The notes under the pieces were generated by a model. It ran no database searches, was not told where the DNA came from, and saw nothing but the letters and a program-made list of their open reading frames with translations. From the NCBI GenBank assembly GCA_012514835.1, contig JAAYZM010000338.1:1-8418 (forward strand): DNA of 8,418 nucleotides, read 5' to 3'. The stretch is from Actinomycetales bacterium (GTDB lineage: Bacteria > Actinomycetota > Actinomycetes > Actinomycetales > Cellulomonadaceae). Within the stretch, counting starts at the first letter, position 1. Each line of letters starts with the position of its first letter. Position numbers and translations under genes: made by a program. Below are positions 1 through 5,927 of this stretch, piece by piece.

Positions 1-271
1 CCTCGCCGTCGAGCGAGAGCTCGGCCGCCTCGACCTCGGCGTTCGCGCCCGTGAGCCCGACGAGGGTGCGCGCGCTCACGGACTTGCCCGAGCCGGACTC
101 GCCCACGATCGCGACGCACTCGCCGGGGGAGAGCTCGAAGGAGAGGTCGTGCACCACGCGGCGCAGCTCGCCGTCCTTGCGGAAGCCCACGCGCAGGCCG
201 GACACACGCAAGCGCGCGGGGGCCTTCGGCTCGGTGCCGGCGAGGGCGGGGTCGAGGATCGTCGTCGTCAT
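1..271 (-). CDS. ABC transporter ATP-binding protein, Dpp/Opp type (partial, N-terminal 90 codons)
   Basis: This is the nucleotide-binding subunit of a peptide-type ABC importer; it would hydrolyse ATP on the cytoplasmic side to drive the two permeases encoded just upstream. Only the first 90 codons are present and the rest lies beyond the left edge. The Walker A motif GESGSGKS is clear at residues 57-64, preceded by the usual Dpp/Opp-style strand (LRVSGLRVGF near 21-30) and LSPGECVAIV. The Q-loop, signature motif and Walker B are outside the window, so it is unknown whether this is a single DppD-type subunit, a DppD/DppF pair or a fused double ATPase. The ATG overlaps the preceding permease stop by one base (TGATG), and GGAG lies seven bases upstream, so translational coupling is likely. 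The fragment has one Cys (residue 52) and no internal Met. Confidence 0.9.
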   Translation of the reverse strand, partial: MTTTILDPALAGTEPKAPARLRVSGLRVGFRKDGELRRVVHDLSFELSPGECVAIVGESGSGKSVSARTLVGLTGANAEVEAAELSLDGE

Positions 272-1158
272 CAGGAGTCTCCGCTCTCGAGTCGTGCCTG
301 GATGTCCTTGCCGATGGCCGTCGCGGCGAGCGCGAGCGTCACGATCACGAGGCCCGGGATCACCACGAGCCAAGGCGCGTGCGTGACGTAGGCGCGGCCC
401 GCGTCGAGCAGGGCGCCCCACTCCGAGGACGGCGGAGCGACGCCGAGCCCGAGGAAGCTCAGGCCCGAGGCCCACACGATCGACTGACCCACGCAGAGCG
501 TGAAGACCGCGACGAGCGGGCGCACCGCGTTGGGGATGACGTGCTGGCGCAGGATCACGCTGCGCGGGTGGCCCAGCGCGATCGCTGCCTCGACGTAGCC
601 CGAGCGCCGGGCCGCGAGGATCTGCCCGCGCACGATGCGCGCGTAGCCAGGGGCCGAGCCCACGCCCACCGCGACGATCTGCGTGGTGGCCGAGGGGCCG
701 AGGATCGCGACGAGCAGGAGCGCGAAGAGCAGCGTCGGGAAGGCGAAGAGGATCTCGACGAGGCGGTTCACGGTGCCCGAGACGAAGCGGCCGCCGAGGG
801 CAGCGAGCGCGCCGAGCACGAGCGCGAGGGCGAGGCTCAGCGCCGCGGCGCCGAGGCCGATCGTGAGGGACTCGCGCGTGCCGTGCACGACGCGCGAGTA
901 GAGGTCGCGGCCGGACTCGTCGGTGCCGAACCAGTGCTCGGCGCTCGGAGCCTGGAGCGCGGCCGAGAAGTCGATCGCGGTCGGGTCGTGCGTCGCGAGC
1001 AGCTGGGGAGCGGCGACGGCGAGCCCGAGGAGGCCGACGACGGCGAGCGCGAGGGCGACGCTCGGTCGCACGCGGCGCGAGCGCCGGGCCCGGGCCGGGG
1101 TGGCCTGGACGGCGGACTCGACAGGCGAGCCAGCGGGGGAGTCCTTCAGAGCGGTCAT
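271..1158 (-). CDS. ABC transporter permease, DppC/OppC family
   Basis: This is an integral membrane subunit, 295 aa, which would form the translocation channel together with the DppB-type partner. Hallmarks of the DppC family are visible: a basic cytoplasmic N-terminus with a first membrane segment at about 33-54, the motif HWFGTDESGRD at 75-85, the ATPase-contacting EAA-type loop (EAAIALGHPRSVILRQHVIPN region, about 190-210), and SFLGLGVAPPSSEWG at 234-248. Length is normal for the family. The ATG at 1158 was chosen because it overlaps the upstream permease stop as ATGA and has GAGGA four bases before it; the longer reading of the same frame only shadows the neighbouring permease. It has no internal Met and one Cys (222). 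The substrate is not predictable from the permease. Confidence 0.95.
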   Translation of the reverse strand: MTALKDSPAGSPVESAVQATPARARRSRRVRPSVALALAVVGLLGLAVAAPQLLATHDPTAIDFSAALQAPSAEHWFGTDESGRDLYSRVVHGTRESLTIGLGAAALSLALALVLGALAALGGRFVSGTVNRLVEILFAFPTLLFALLLVAILGPSATTQIVAVGVGSAPGYARIVRGQILAARRSGYVEAAIALGHPRSVILRQHVIPNAVRPLVAVFTLCVGQSIVWASGLSFLGLGVAPPSSEWGALLDAGRAYVTHAPWLVVIPGLVIVTLALAATAIGKDIQARLESGDS

Positions 1159-2204
1159 GACGTCCTCAACCTCGGGTCGACGAGCGTGTAGACGACGTCC
1201 ACGAGCAGGTTCGCGAGGACGTAGGCGGCCGCGATCACCACGACGATGCCCGTGACGACGGGCAGGTCCTGGGAGTTGACGGCCGTGACGAGCACCTTGC
1301 CGACGCCCGGGCGCGTGAAGATCGTCTCGACGATCACCGCTCCCGAGACGGTCGCGCCGAGCGCCCACCCGGAGAGGGTGACCGCGGGCAGGACGGCATG
1401 GCGCAGCACGTGGCGCAGGCGCACCCCGAGGTCGCTCATCCCGCGCATGCGTGCCGAGATGACGAAGGGCTGCGTGAGCGAGGTCTCGAAGGCCTGGCGC
1501 GTGGCCTGGCCCATGAAGCCCGCGAGCGGGATCGCCAGGGTGAGCGCGGGCAGCAGGAGGCCGTTGATCCCGGTCCCCCCGATGACGGGGAACCAGCCGA
1601 GACCCAGCGCGAAGACCAGCAGCAGCACGATGCCGAGCCAGTAGGGCGGGAGTCCTGCCGTCGCCGTCTCCACGAGGGTGCCGAGTGCCCGGACCGGGCG
1701 CGAGCGCCCTGCGGTGAGCGTGACCCACACGACCATGAGCACCCAGGCGAGGGCGAGCGCGGTGAAGGTCAGGGCGAAGGTCGCCCCGATCTGGTCCCCG
1801 ATCACGTCCCATACGGGCCGGAACTGGAGGTACGAGGAGCCCAGGTCCCCGCGCAGCAGCCCTCCGATGTACGAGAGGTACTGCACGACCACGGGGTCGA
1901 GGAGCCCGTACTGCTCGTTGATCGCCGCAAGCTCCTCGGGAGTGCGCTGCTGGGCCTGGCCCGTGCGCACGTTGAGGATCACGGTCGCGAGGTCGCCGGG
2001 AAGCGCGAGCTGGGCCGCGAAGGCGGCGGTCGCGGCGCCCCACAGCACGAGCACCGCCCCTCCGAGCTTCCCGGCGATGCGACGAGCGAGGACCTGGGCG
2101 CGTCGGCCGCGGTCCACCTCCTGAGCGGGCCCCGCGGGGCCGGAGCCAAGGGCCCCGGCCGCCGCGGAGGTGCGGGTCGGGTCAGCCAGCGAGGTACGCG
2201 TCAT
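1155..2204 (-). CDS. ABC transporter permease, DppB/OppB family
   Basis: This is a membrane-channel subunit of 349 aa, the partner of the DppC-type permease that follows it. The DppB signature is complete. A first membrane segment lies at about 47-69. The periplasmic stretch contains YGLLDPVVVQYLSYIGGLLRGDLG (about 99-122). The EAA-like cytoplasmic loop is at about 250-275 (ARMRGMSDLGVRLRHVLRHA), followed by VETIFTRPGVGKVL (292-305) and a terminal DPRLR. About 40 residues of Ala/Arg-rich cytoplasmic extension precede the first membrane segment, longer than usual, so a later start is possible. The ATG at 2204 has a G-rich AAGGGGGG about ten bases upstream and lies inside the end of the binding-protein gene (23-base overlap). 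It shares a 4-base ATGA overlap with the next permease. Confidence 0.95.
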   Translation of the reverse strand: MTRTSLADPTRTSAAAGALGSGPAGPAQEVDRGRRAQVLARRIAGKLGGAVLVLWGAATAAFAAQLALPGDLATVILNVRTGQAQQRTPEELAAINEQYGLLDPVVVQYLSYIGGLLRGDLGSSYLQFRPVWDVIGDQIGATFALTFTALALAWVLMVVWVTLTAGRSRPVRALGTLVETATAGLPPYWLGIVLLLVFALGLGWFPVIGGTGINGLLLPALTLAIPLAGFMGQATRQAFETSLTQPFVISARMRGMSDLGVRLRHVLRHAVLPAVTLSGWALGATVSGAVIVETIFTRPGVGKVLVTAVNSQDLPVVTGIVVVIAAAYVLANLLVDVVYTLVDPRLRTS

Positions 2205-3837
2205 GGAAGACCGGCCCCCCTTGCGCGTTCTCCTGCCACACGTCGACGAGGCCCTCGCGGACGGCGAGAGTGCTCAGTCGCGCGTAGACGCCGATCGAGA
2301 GTGCGTGCTCGGCGATGTACTCCTGGGCCTTGCGATAGAGCTCGTTCTGCTCCTCGAGGTCCACTGTCGAGTTGGCGTCGAGGATGATCTGCTCGAGCTC
2401 GGGGTCTGCGAGGAAGGCGCTGTTGGCGTAGTTCGGGCTCTCGGGGAGGTGCTGGCGCCAGTTGATGTAGAGGATCCCTGCCGTCACCGAGGTCCAGTAG
2501 CCCGGGTAGATGTCCCGCTCCTCCGGCGTCGAGTAGGCCCCCGCGAAGGTTGCCGAGGGCGGCACGGGGATGAGCTCGACGTGGAAACCGACCGCCTTCA
2601 CCTGCTCCTGGATGCCCTGCAGGATCGCGGCGCCGTCGGCGTTGATGATCGAGCCGGCTCCGTAGGGGAGGACGACGGTCAGTCGCTCGCCGTCCTTCGT
2701 TCGGTAGCCCTCGGCGTCACGGCCCGTCCAGCCGGCCTCGTCGAGCAGCTGGTTCGCCTGCTCGGGGTCGTAGGAGTACCAGTCGGCCGCCTTCTGCGAG
2801 TAGCCCGGGGTCGCCTGGCTCACTCCGCCGTTGCCCTCGTAGGGGATCACCCCGTGGCCGATGGTCTCGACGATCTGCTTGCGGTCGCTCGCGAAGGCGA
2901 AGGCCTTGCGCACGCGCTCGTCGGTGAAGGGACCGTCGACGGTATCGAAGGCGAGCTGCTGGGGGCGGCCCGGGGTGACGTACCTGTGCAGCTCGTAGCC
3001 CTCCGAGCCGAGCGGGGCCCAGTCGATCGCGGGGACGTCGTAGATCGCGTCGGTCTCGCCGCTGCGCAGGGTCGCGACGCGCGTGGTCGGGTCGCCGATG
3101 AACTTCCAGTCGATCTTCTCGAGGTAGGCCGGGCCTTCGTGCTTCGCGTTGGCGGGCCACGAGGTGTAGTCCTCGTTGCGGACCAGGACGATGTTCTCGC
3201 CGCGGTTCCACTCCTGGACCTTGAAGGCGCCCGAGCCGATGGGCTTCTCGCAGTTCTCCTCGTCGCTGCGCGACTCGAGGGCTTCCTTGGACTGGATGCC
3301 GAAGTAGCCCTGCGTGAGGTTGTCCGCGAGGCGCGGGTAGGGGCGCGAGAGCGAGATGCGCACCGTGCGCTCGTCCACCGCCTCGGCCGACTCGTAGTAG
3401 CCGCCGAGCCAGGCCGCTGCGGTGCCGTTGCCCCCGTCCATCCAGTAGTCGAAGTTGAAGGCCACCACCTCGGCGGTGAGCTCCGAGCCGTCGGTGAACC
3501 TCACGCCCTCCTTGAGCGTGAAGGTCCACTCGAGCTGGTCGTCCGAGACGGACCACTCGGTCGCGAGCCAGGGGACCACCTCGTGGTTCTCGTCGAGGGC
3601 GACGAGCGAGTCGAGCACGTTGTACGAGAGGTAGGACTGCTCGATCCAGCCGCCGAAGACGCACGCGGGCTCCTGCTGGTGGCCGTAGACGATCGAGCCG
3701 CCCGGGGTGGGGGCAGCCGGTGCCGCGGCGCTCGCGGGAGCGCTCGGGTCGGTGGGGCTCGCGGCCGTCGAGGTGCAGCCGGCGAGGATCGCTGCGGCCG
3801 CGACGAGGGCGGGGAGGGCAAGGGGACGGGCAGACAT
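2182..3837 (-). CDS. ABC transporter substrate-binding lipoprotein, peptide/nickel family 5 (KPN_01854-like)
   Basis: This is an extracytoplasmic solute receptor of 551 aa, anchored by a lipid on Cys21. A short signal peptide ends in the lipobox LAGC (18-21), followed by an Ala/Pro/Ser linker (about 22-46) and the family 5 solute-binding fold: LATEWSVSDDQLEWTFTLK then GVRFTDGSELTAEVVAFNFD (91-130) and later FDTVDGPFTDERVRKAFAFA. From memory, it resembles the KPN_01854 subfamily, which is repeatedly encoded beside NtaA-type FMN oxidoreductases; that fits this locus but was not searched. Besides the lipid Cys, only Cys59 and Cys196 occur and may form a disulfide. There is a single internal Met (133). 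GAGGAA lies five bases before the ATG. It is the first gene of the leftward transporter operon. The ligand is inferred to be an organosulfur compound; a peptide is the alternative. Confidence 0.93.
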   Translation of the reverse strand: MSARPLALPALVAAAAILAGCTSTAASPTDPSAPASAAAPAAPTPGGSIVYGHQQEPACVFGGWIEQSYLSYNVLDSLVALDENHEVVPWLATEWSVSDDQLEWTFTLKEGVRFTDGSELTAEVVAFNFDYWMDGGNGTAAAWLGGYYESAEAVDERTVRISLSRPYPRLADNLTQGYFGIQSKEALESRSDEENCEKPIGSGAFKVQEWNRGENIVLVRNEDYTSWPANAKHEGPAYLEKIDWKFIGDPTTRVATLRSGETDAIYDVPAIDWAPLGSEGYELHRYVTPGRPQQLAFDTVDGPFTDERVRKAFAFASDRKQIVETIGHGVIPYEGNGGVSQATPGYSQKAADWYSYDPEQANQLLDEAGWTGRDAEGYRTKDGERLTVVLPYGAGSIINADGAAILQGIQEQVKAVGFHVELIPVPPSATFAGAYSTPEERDIYPGYWTSVTAGILYINWRQHLPESPNYANSAFLADPELEQIILDANSTVDLEEQNELYRKAQEYIAEHALSIGVYARLSTLAVREGLVDVWQENAQGGPVFHDAYLAG

Positions 3838-3981
3838 GGGTGTTCCTCGGTCTCGGGGTGGGAGGGGCGTGGCCGTGGGCCGACGTCGGTGCCGCGGGAA
3901 CCAGGACGAGGCTCCGCCGCAGGCTGCGCAGCTCGAGGCGGCGCTCGGCGGGGAGAGGTCCGGGCCCGGCGGCCTGGAGAG

Positions 3982-4014
3982 CTCGCGCGGCGAGGTCAGC
4001 GGGGCTGACGCGAG
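3982..4014 (-). terminator. Attenuator-like hairpin after the minus-strand Cys-rich ORF
   Basis: A perfect inner stem GTCAGC (3995-4000) with GCTGAC (4004-4009) has a 3-base loop. It is extended by CTCGC (3982-3986) with GCGAG (4010-4014), leaving an 8-base one-sided bulge (3987-3994). It lies in the transporter mRNA leader, starting ten bases after the stop of the 28-codon ORF. No U-tract follows. As DNA the inner part is also a 6-3-6 palindrome and could be a protein-binding site; sequence alone does not separate the two readings. Confidence 0.35.
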
Positions 4015-4024
4015 GGCCGGCGAG

Positions 4025-4111
4025 CTATCGACAGGTCGGACAGAGGCCCGGTCGACACGGCGAAGCAGCCGCGCACATCAGCGCAGCGGGCAGGTGCCGG
4101 TCGGTGAACAT
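4025..4111 (-). CDS. Candidate Cys-rich leader peptide upstream of the transporter operon (28 aa)
   Basis: This minus-strand ORF of 28 codons has an ATG at 4111, an AAGG Shine-Dalgarno sequence eight bases upstream and a TAG stop at 4025. Its second half reads MCAAASPCRPGLCPTCR, with Cys13, Cys19, Cys24 and Cys27, so four of the last 16 residues are Cys, against about one per several hundred in the neighbouring proteins. A hairpin (3982-4014) starts ten bases after the stop, mirroring the arrangement on the other strand. It would sit in the mRNA leader of the substrate-binding protein gene, which starts about 190 bases further on. It lacks a RHVD motif (it has DRHLPAAL), and the other minus-strand frames here also contain scattered Cys, so confidence is moderate. 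Expected role: sensing cysteine supply. Confidence 0.42.
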   Translation of the reverse strand: MFTDRHLPAALMCAAASPCRPGLCPTCR

Positions 4112-4154
4112 GGCGAGGACCTTGGCACCCGGTCTCGCGAATCGCCTGAGCACC

Positions 4155-4169
4155 GTCCACGATGTGGAC
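4155..4169. repeat. 6-3-6 palindrome, possible operator at leader start
   Basis: GTCCAC-GAT-GTGGAC is a perfect inverted repeat immediately before the ATG of leader peptide 1. Its right half belongs to ATGTGGACA (4162-4170), which recurs exactly at 4216-4224, and ATGTGG appears a third time at 4170-4175. The second ATGTGGACA copy overlaps the codons for the conserved HVD of the leader, so the repeat may partly reflect coding. It could be an operator for a regulator encoded elsewhere, or an RNA switch in which 4155-4160 pairs with either 4164-4169 or 4218-4223. Confidence 0.35.
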
Positions 4170-4271
4170 ATGTGGCCCGAACGGCACGAGAGCCCACGTT
4201 CCGCGCCATCCCGACATGTGGACACTCTTTCCGGGGTCCCGCGAGCGCTGTGCTGGGGTTGCCCGCCATGA
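4170..4271 (+). CDS. Putative cysteine-responsive leader peptide 1 (33 aa, RHVD...C type)
   Basis: This small ORF of 33 codons lies ahead of the oxidoreductase operon. Its C-terminal part reads RHVDTLSGVPRALCWGCPP, which resembles the RHVDLxRxxxxLC leader peptides that I recall in front of sulfur and cysteine genes in Actinomycetota; the spacing between RHVD and the first Cys is one residue longer than in the versions I remember. Cys28 and Cys31 lie close to the stop. The ATG at 4170 has no good Shine-Dalgarno sequence; an in-frame ATG at 4110 would give 53 aa, and a GTG at 4164 is also possible. The stop overlaps the start of the next small ORF as ATGA, suggesting coupled translation. The role is inferred: a ribosome sensing Cys-tRNA supply, not a stable product. 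Confidence 0.62.
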   Translation: MWPERHESPRSAPSRHVDTLSGVPRALCWGCPP

Positions 4272-4360
4272 CGCCCGACAGCCTCGCCCTGACCGCCTCC
4301 CGGCGCTCCGGGCTCCGTGCTGCCCTCGCGCGTCGAATGTGTCCCTGTCCCTGCTGTTGA
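4268..4360 (+). CDS. Putative polycysteine leader peptide 2 (30 aa, ends MCPCPCC)
   Basis: This small ORF of 30 codons begins on the ATGA overlap with leader peptide 1. It ends Met24-Cys-Pro-Cys-Pro-Cys-Cys30 then TGA, so four of the last six sense codons are Cys (TGT, TGT, TGC, TGT) and the other two are Pro, which is itself slow to translate. The body is Arg/Ala/Leu-rich and looks like nothing enzymatic. A strong hairpin starts two bases after the stop, so a ribosome held on the Cys codons near the end would cover the 5' arm. Polycysteine upstream ORFs are known to mediate cysteine-responsive attenuation in mycobacteria; extending that here is inference. A 7-codon internal start (ATG at 4337) is an alternative. 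Confidence 0.66.
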   Translation: MTPDSLALTASRRSGLRAALARRMCPCPCC

Positions 4361-4362
4361 CG

Positions 4363-4390
4363 GCTCGCCGCCCCGCCCGGGGCCGCGAGC
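4363..4390 (+). terminator. Attenuator-like hairpin directly after the polycysteine ORF
   Basis: The stem is GCTCGC (4363-4368) with GCGAGC (4385-4390), then one C-C mismatch (4369/4384), then GCCCC (4370-4374) with GGGGC (4379-4383), closed by the loop GCCC (4375-4378): eleven pairs, ten of them G-C. No U-tract follows (TTCCC), as is common for hairpins in high-GC actinobacteria. It begins two bases after the TGA of leader peptide 2 and lies 118 bases before the monooxygenase start. An alternative partner for the 3' arm exists upstream (CTCGCG 4325-4330 with CGCGAG 4384-4389), which could act as an antiterminator. The terminator role is inferred; sequestration of a downstream site is possible. 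Confidence 0.55.
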
Positions 4391-4508
4391 TTCCCGGCGG
4401 ACGGGGAGACCCTGCCTGAGCGCGCCCTCGCGAGCTCTGCCGCGCCTTCCCGCCGCACCCTGACCCGCCACCGACCCGTGGCTTCCCCGCGGACACGAAG
4501 GACCTGGA

Positions 4509-5927
4509 ATGAGCAAGCAGATCGGCTTCAACCTCTTCGAGATGAACTGCGTGGGGCACATCTCCCACGGCCTGTGGGTGCACCCCGAGAACACCCGTCA
4601 CCGCTTCAACGAGCTCGAGTTCTGGACCGAGGAGGCCAAGCTCCTCGAGGAGGGCCTCTTCGATGCCGTCTTCCTCGCCGACGTCATCGGCGCCTACGAC
4701 ACCTACCTCGACTCGGTCGACACCTCGCTGCGCGAGTCCGTGCAGATCCCCACGAACGACCCCCTGCTCGTCATCCCTGCGATGGCTGCGGTCACGAAGC
4801 ACCTCGGCTTCGCGGCGACCTTCTCGACCACCTACGAGCCGCCCTTCGCCTTCGCGCGCCGGGCGAGCACCCTCGACCACCTCACCAAGGGCCGCTTCGG
4901 CTGGAACATCGTCACGAGCTACCTGCCCAACGCGGCCCGCAACTTCGGCCTTGCCGAGGAGATCGAGCACGACACGCGCTACGAGATCGCGGACGAGTTC
5001 CTCGACGTCGTCTACAAGCTCTGGGAAGGCTCCTGGGACGAGGACGCCGTGATCCAGGACCGCGTCTCGCGTGTCTACACCGACCCGTCGAAGGTCCGGT
5101 ACATCGAGCACGTCGGCGAGCACTTCGCGGTGGCGGGTCCGCACCTCGTGCAGCCCTCGCCGCAGCGCACCCCCGTGCTCTTCCAGGCGGGCAGCTCCGA
5201 CGCCGGTCGCGCCTTCGCGGCCAAGCACGCCGAGGCGATCTTCGTGGGCGGCTGGGACATCGAGAGCTACCGCCGCAACGTCGCCGACGTCAGACGGCGA
5301 GCAGTCGAGAACGGCCGCGACGCGCACGACGTCAAGGCCTACGCGATGGCCGCCGTCGTCGTCGGGCGAACCCGTGAGGCGGCGGAGCGCAAGCTCGAGC
5401 AGCTCAACGCGCTGTCCCGCGCCGAGGGCTACCTCGCGCACCTCGGGGGCATCGGCGTGGACCTCGCGTCCTACCCGCGCTCGACGAAGCTCTCCGAGAT
5501 CGTTGCGAAGGAGAGGTCCGCAGGACGCGACAAGTCCGTGCGGAGCCGCTTCTTCGACTCCGAGCAGACGGTGGGCGAGGCGCTCGACCGCCTCACCCGC
5601 CTCGACCGTGGCCCCTTCTTCGCGGTGGGCACGCCCACCGAGGTGGCCGACGCGATCGAGGGCTGGGTGCGCGACACCGACCTCGACGGCTTCAACCTCC
5701 AGCAGCTCCTCACGCCCGGCACGGCTGAGGACTTCATCGAGCTCGTGGTTCCCGAGCTGCAGCGCCGCGGGCTCTACCGCACGCGCTACGCGGAGTCGAC
5801 GCTGCGCGAGCGGCTCTTCGGCAAGGGGCGTTCCCGCCTGCCCGGGACCCACCCGGGCGCGCGGTATCGCGGGGGTGCGAACCTCGGCATCGAGGACGTC
5901 CCGACGGACCTGGCAGGTGCGCGATGA
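4509..5927 (+). CDS. LLM-class FMN-dependent monooxygenase, NtaA/SnaA/DszA/YtnJ group
   Basis: This is a cytoplasmic two-component monooxygenase of 472 aa that would use FMNH2 delivered by a separate reductase and O2 to oxidise its substrate, typically cleaving C-S or C-N bonds. The bacterial luciferase-like TIM-barrel is recognisable from MAAVTKHLGFAATFSTTYEP (92-111), LDHLTKGRFGWNIVTS (122-137), NAARNFG (141-147), HDTRYEIADEFLDVVYKLW then EGSWDEDA (154-180), SPQRTPVLFQAGSSDAGRAF (217-236), and a C-terminal NLQQLLTPGT block. The layout follows DszA and nitrilotriacetate monooxygenase A; length is normal. GAAGGA lies six bases before the ATG. It is the first gene of the operon and overlaps the next by ATGA. 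The preceding cysteine leader peptides favour organosulfur desulfurisation (sulfone, sulfonate or S-alkyl cysteine, as for YtnJ/CmoJ); the exact substrate is unknown. It holds only three internal Met and one Cys. Confidence 0.93.
   Translation: MSKQIGFNLFEMNCVGHISHGLWVHPENTRHRFNELEFWTEEAKLLEEGLFDAVFLADVIGAYDTYLDSVDTSLRESVQIPTNDPLLVIPAMAAVTKHLGFAATFSTTYEPPFAFARRASTLDHLTKGRFGWNIVTSYLPNAARNFGLAEEIEHDTRYEIADEFLDVVYKLWEGSWDEDAVIQDRVSRVYTDPSKVRYIEHVGEHFAVAGPHLVQPSPQRTPVLFQAGSSDAGRAFAAKHAEAIFVGGWDIESYRRNVADVRRRAVENGRDAHDVKAYAMAAVVVGRTREAAERKLEQLNALSRAEGYLAHLGGIGVDLASYPRSTKLSEIVAKERSAGRDKSVRSRFFDSEQTVGEALDRLTRLDRGPFFAVGTPTEVADAIEGWVRDTDLDGFNLQQLLTPGTAEDFIELVVPELQRRGLYRTRYAESTLRERLFGKGRSRLPGTHPGARYRGGANLGIEDVPTDLAGAR

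Larger units (their letters stand above)
3838..4508. promoter_or_regulatory. Divergent control region between transporter and oxidoreductase operons
   Basis: These 671 bases separate two divergently transcribed operons and hold no ordinary protein gene. They contain three Cys-rich small ORFs, several hairpins and short palindromes, listed separately. Other structure seen: a 10-bp palindrome CCGACGTCGG at 3880-3889, and a long-range stem 3912-3919 with 3946-3953 (8 pairs, one G-U), which would fold in the transporter mRNA leader. I found no convincing TANNNT-type -10 box in the 58 bases between the divergent small-ORF starts; that stretch contains no TA dinucleotide. Promoter positions therefore remain unassigned. 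No regulator gene lies in the window, consistent with control by leader RNA or by a remote regulator. Confidence 0.7.

Noticed and set aside
2170..4008. Long plus-strand open frame (about 612 codons) opposite the binding-protein gene
   Set aside because: It is antisense to a lipoprotein gene with a lipobox and family motifs; the low-complexity composition is typical of a shadow frame.
4122..4127. TTGGCA as a -35 box
   Set aside because: No TANNNT-like hexamer follows at 16-19 bases; the surrounding stretch has no TA dinucleotide.
4357..4362. TTGACG as a -35 box for the oxidoreductase operon
   Set aside because: No -10-like sequence lies at the right distance, and the TTGA is formed by the last Cys codon and stop of leader peptide 2.
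4162..4419. An 85-codon plus-strand ORF starting at 4162 across the leader region
   Set aside because: It overlaps both better-supported leader frames, has no ribosome site, and lacks Cys clustering before a hairpin.
4078..4458. A minus-strand frame with scattered Cys ending at 4078, as another leader candidate
   Set aside because: Its Cys residues are spread out, it has no hairpin placed after the stop, and it runs antisense to both plus-strand leaders. The 28-codon frame ending at 4025 is the better candidate.
3996..5852. Long minus-strand open frame (about 618 codons) opposite the control region and the LLM gene
   Set aside because: It is antisense to a clearly recognised gene. Its Val/Glu/Arg/Leu-rich composition is what GC-rich antisense frames give, and no family features are visible.
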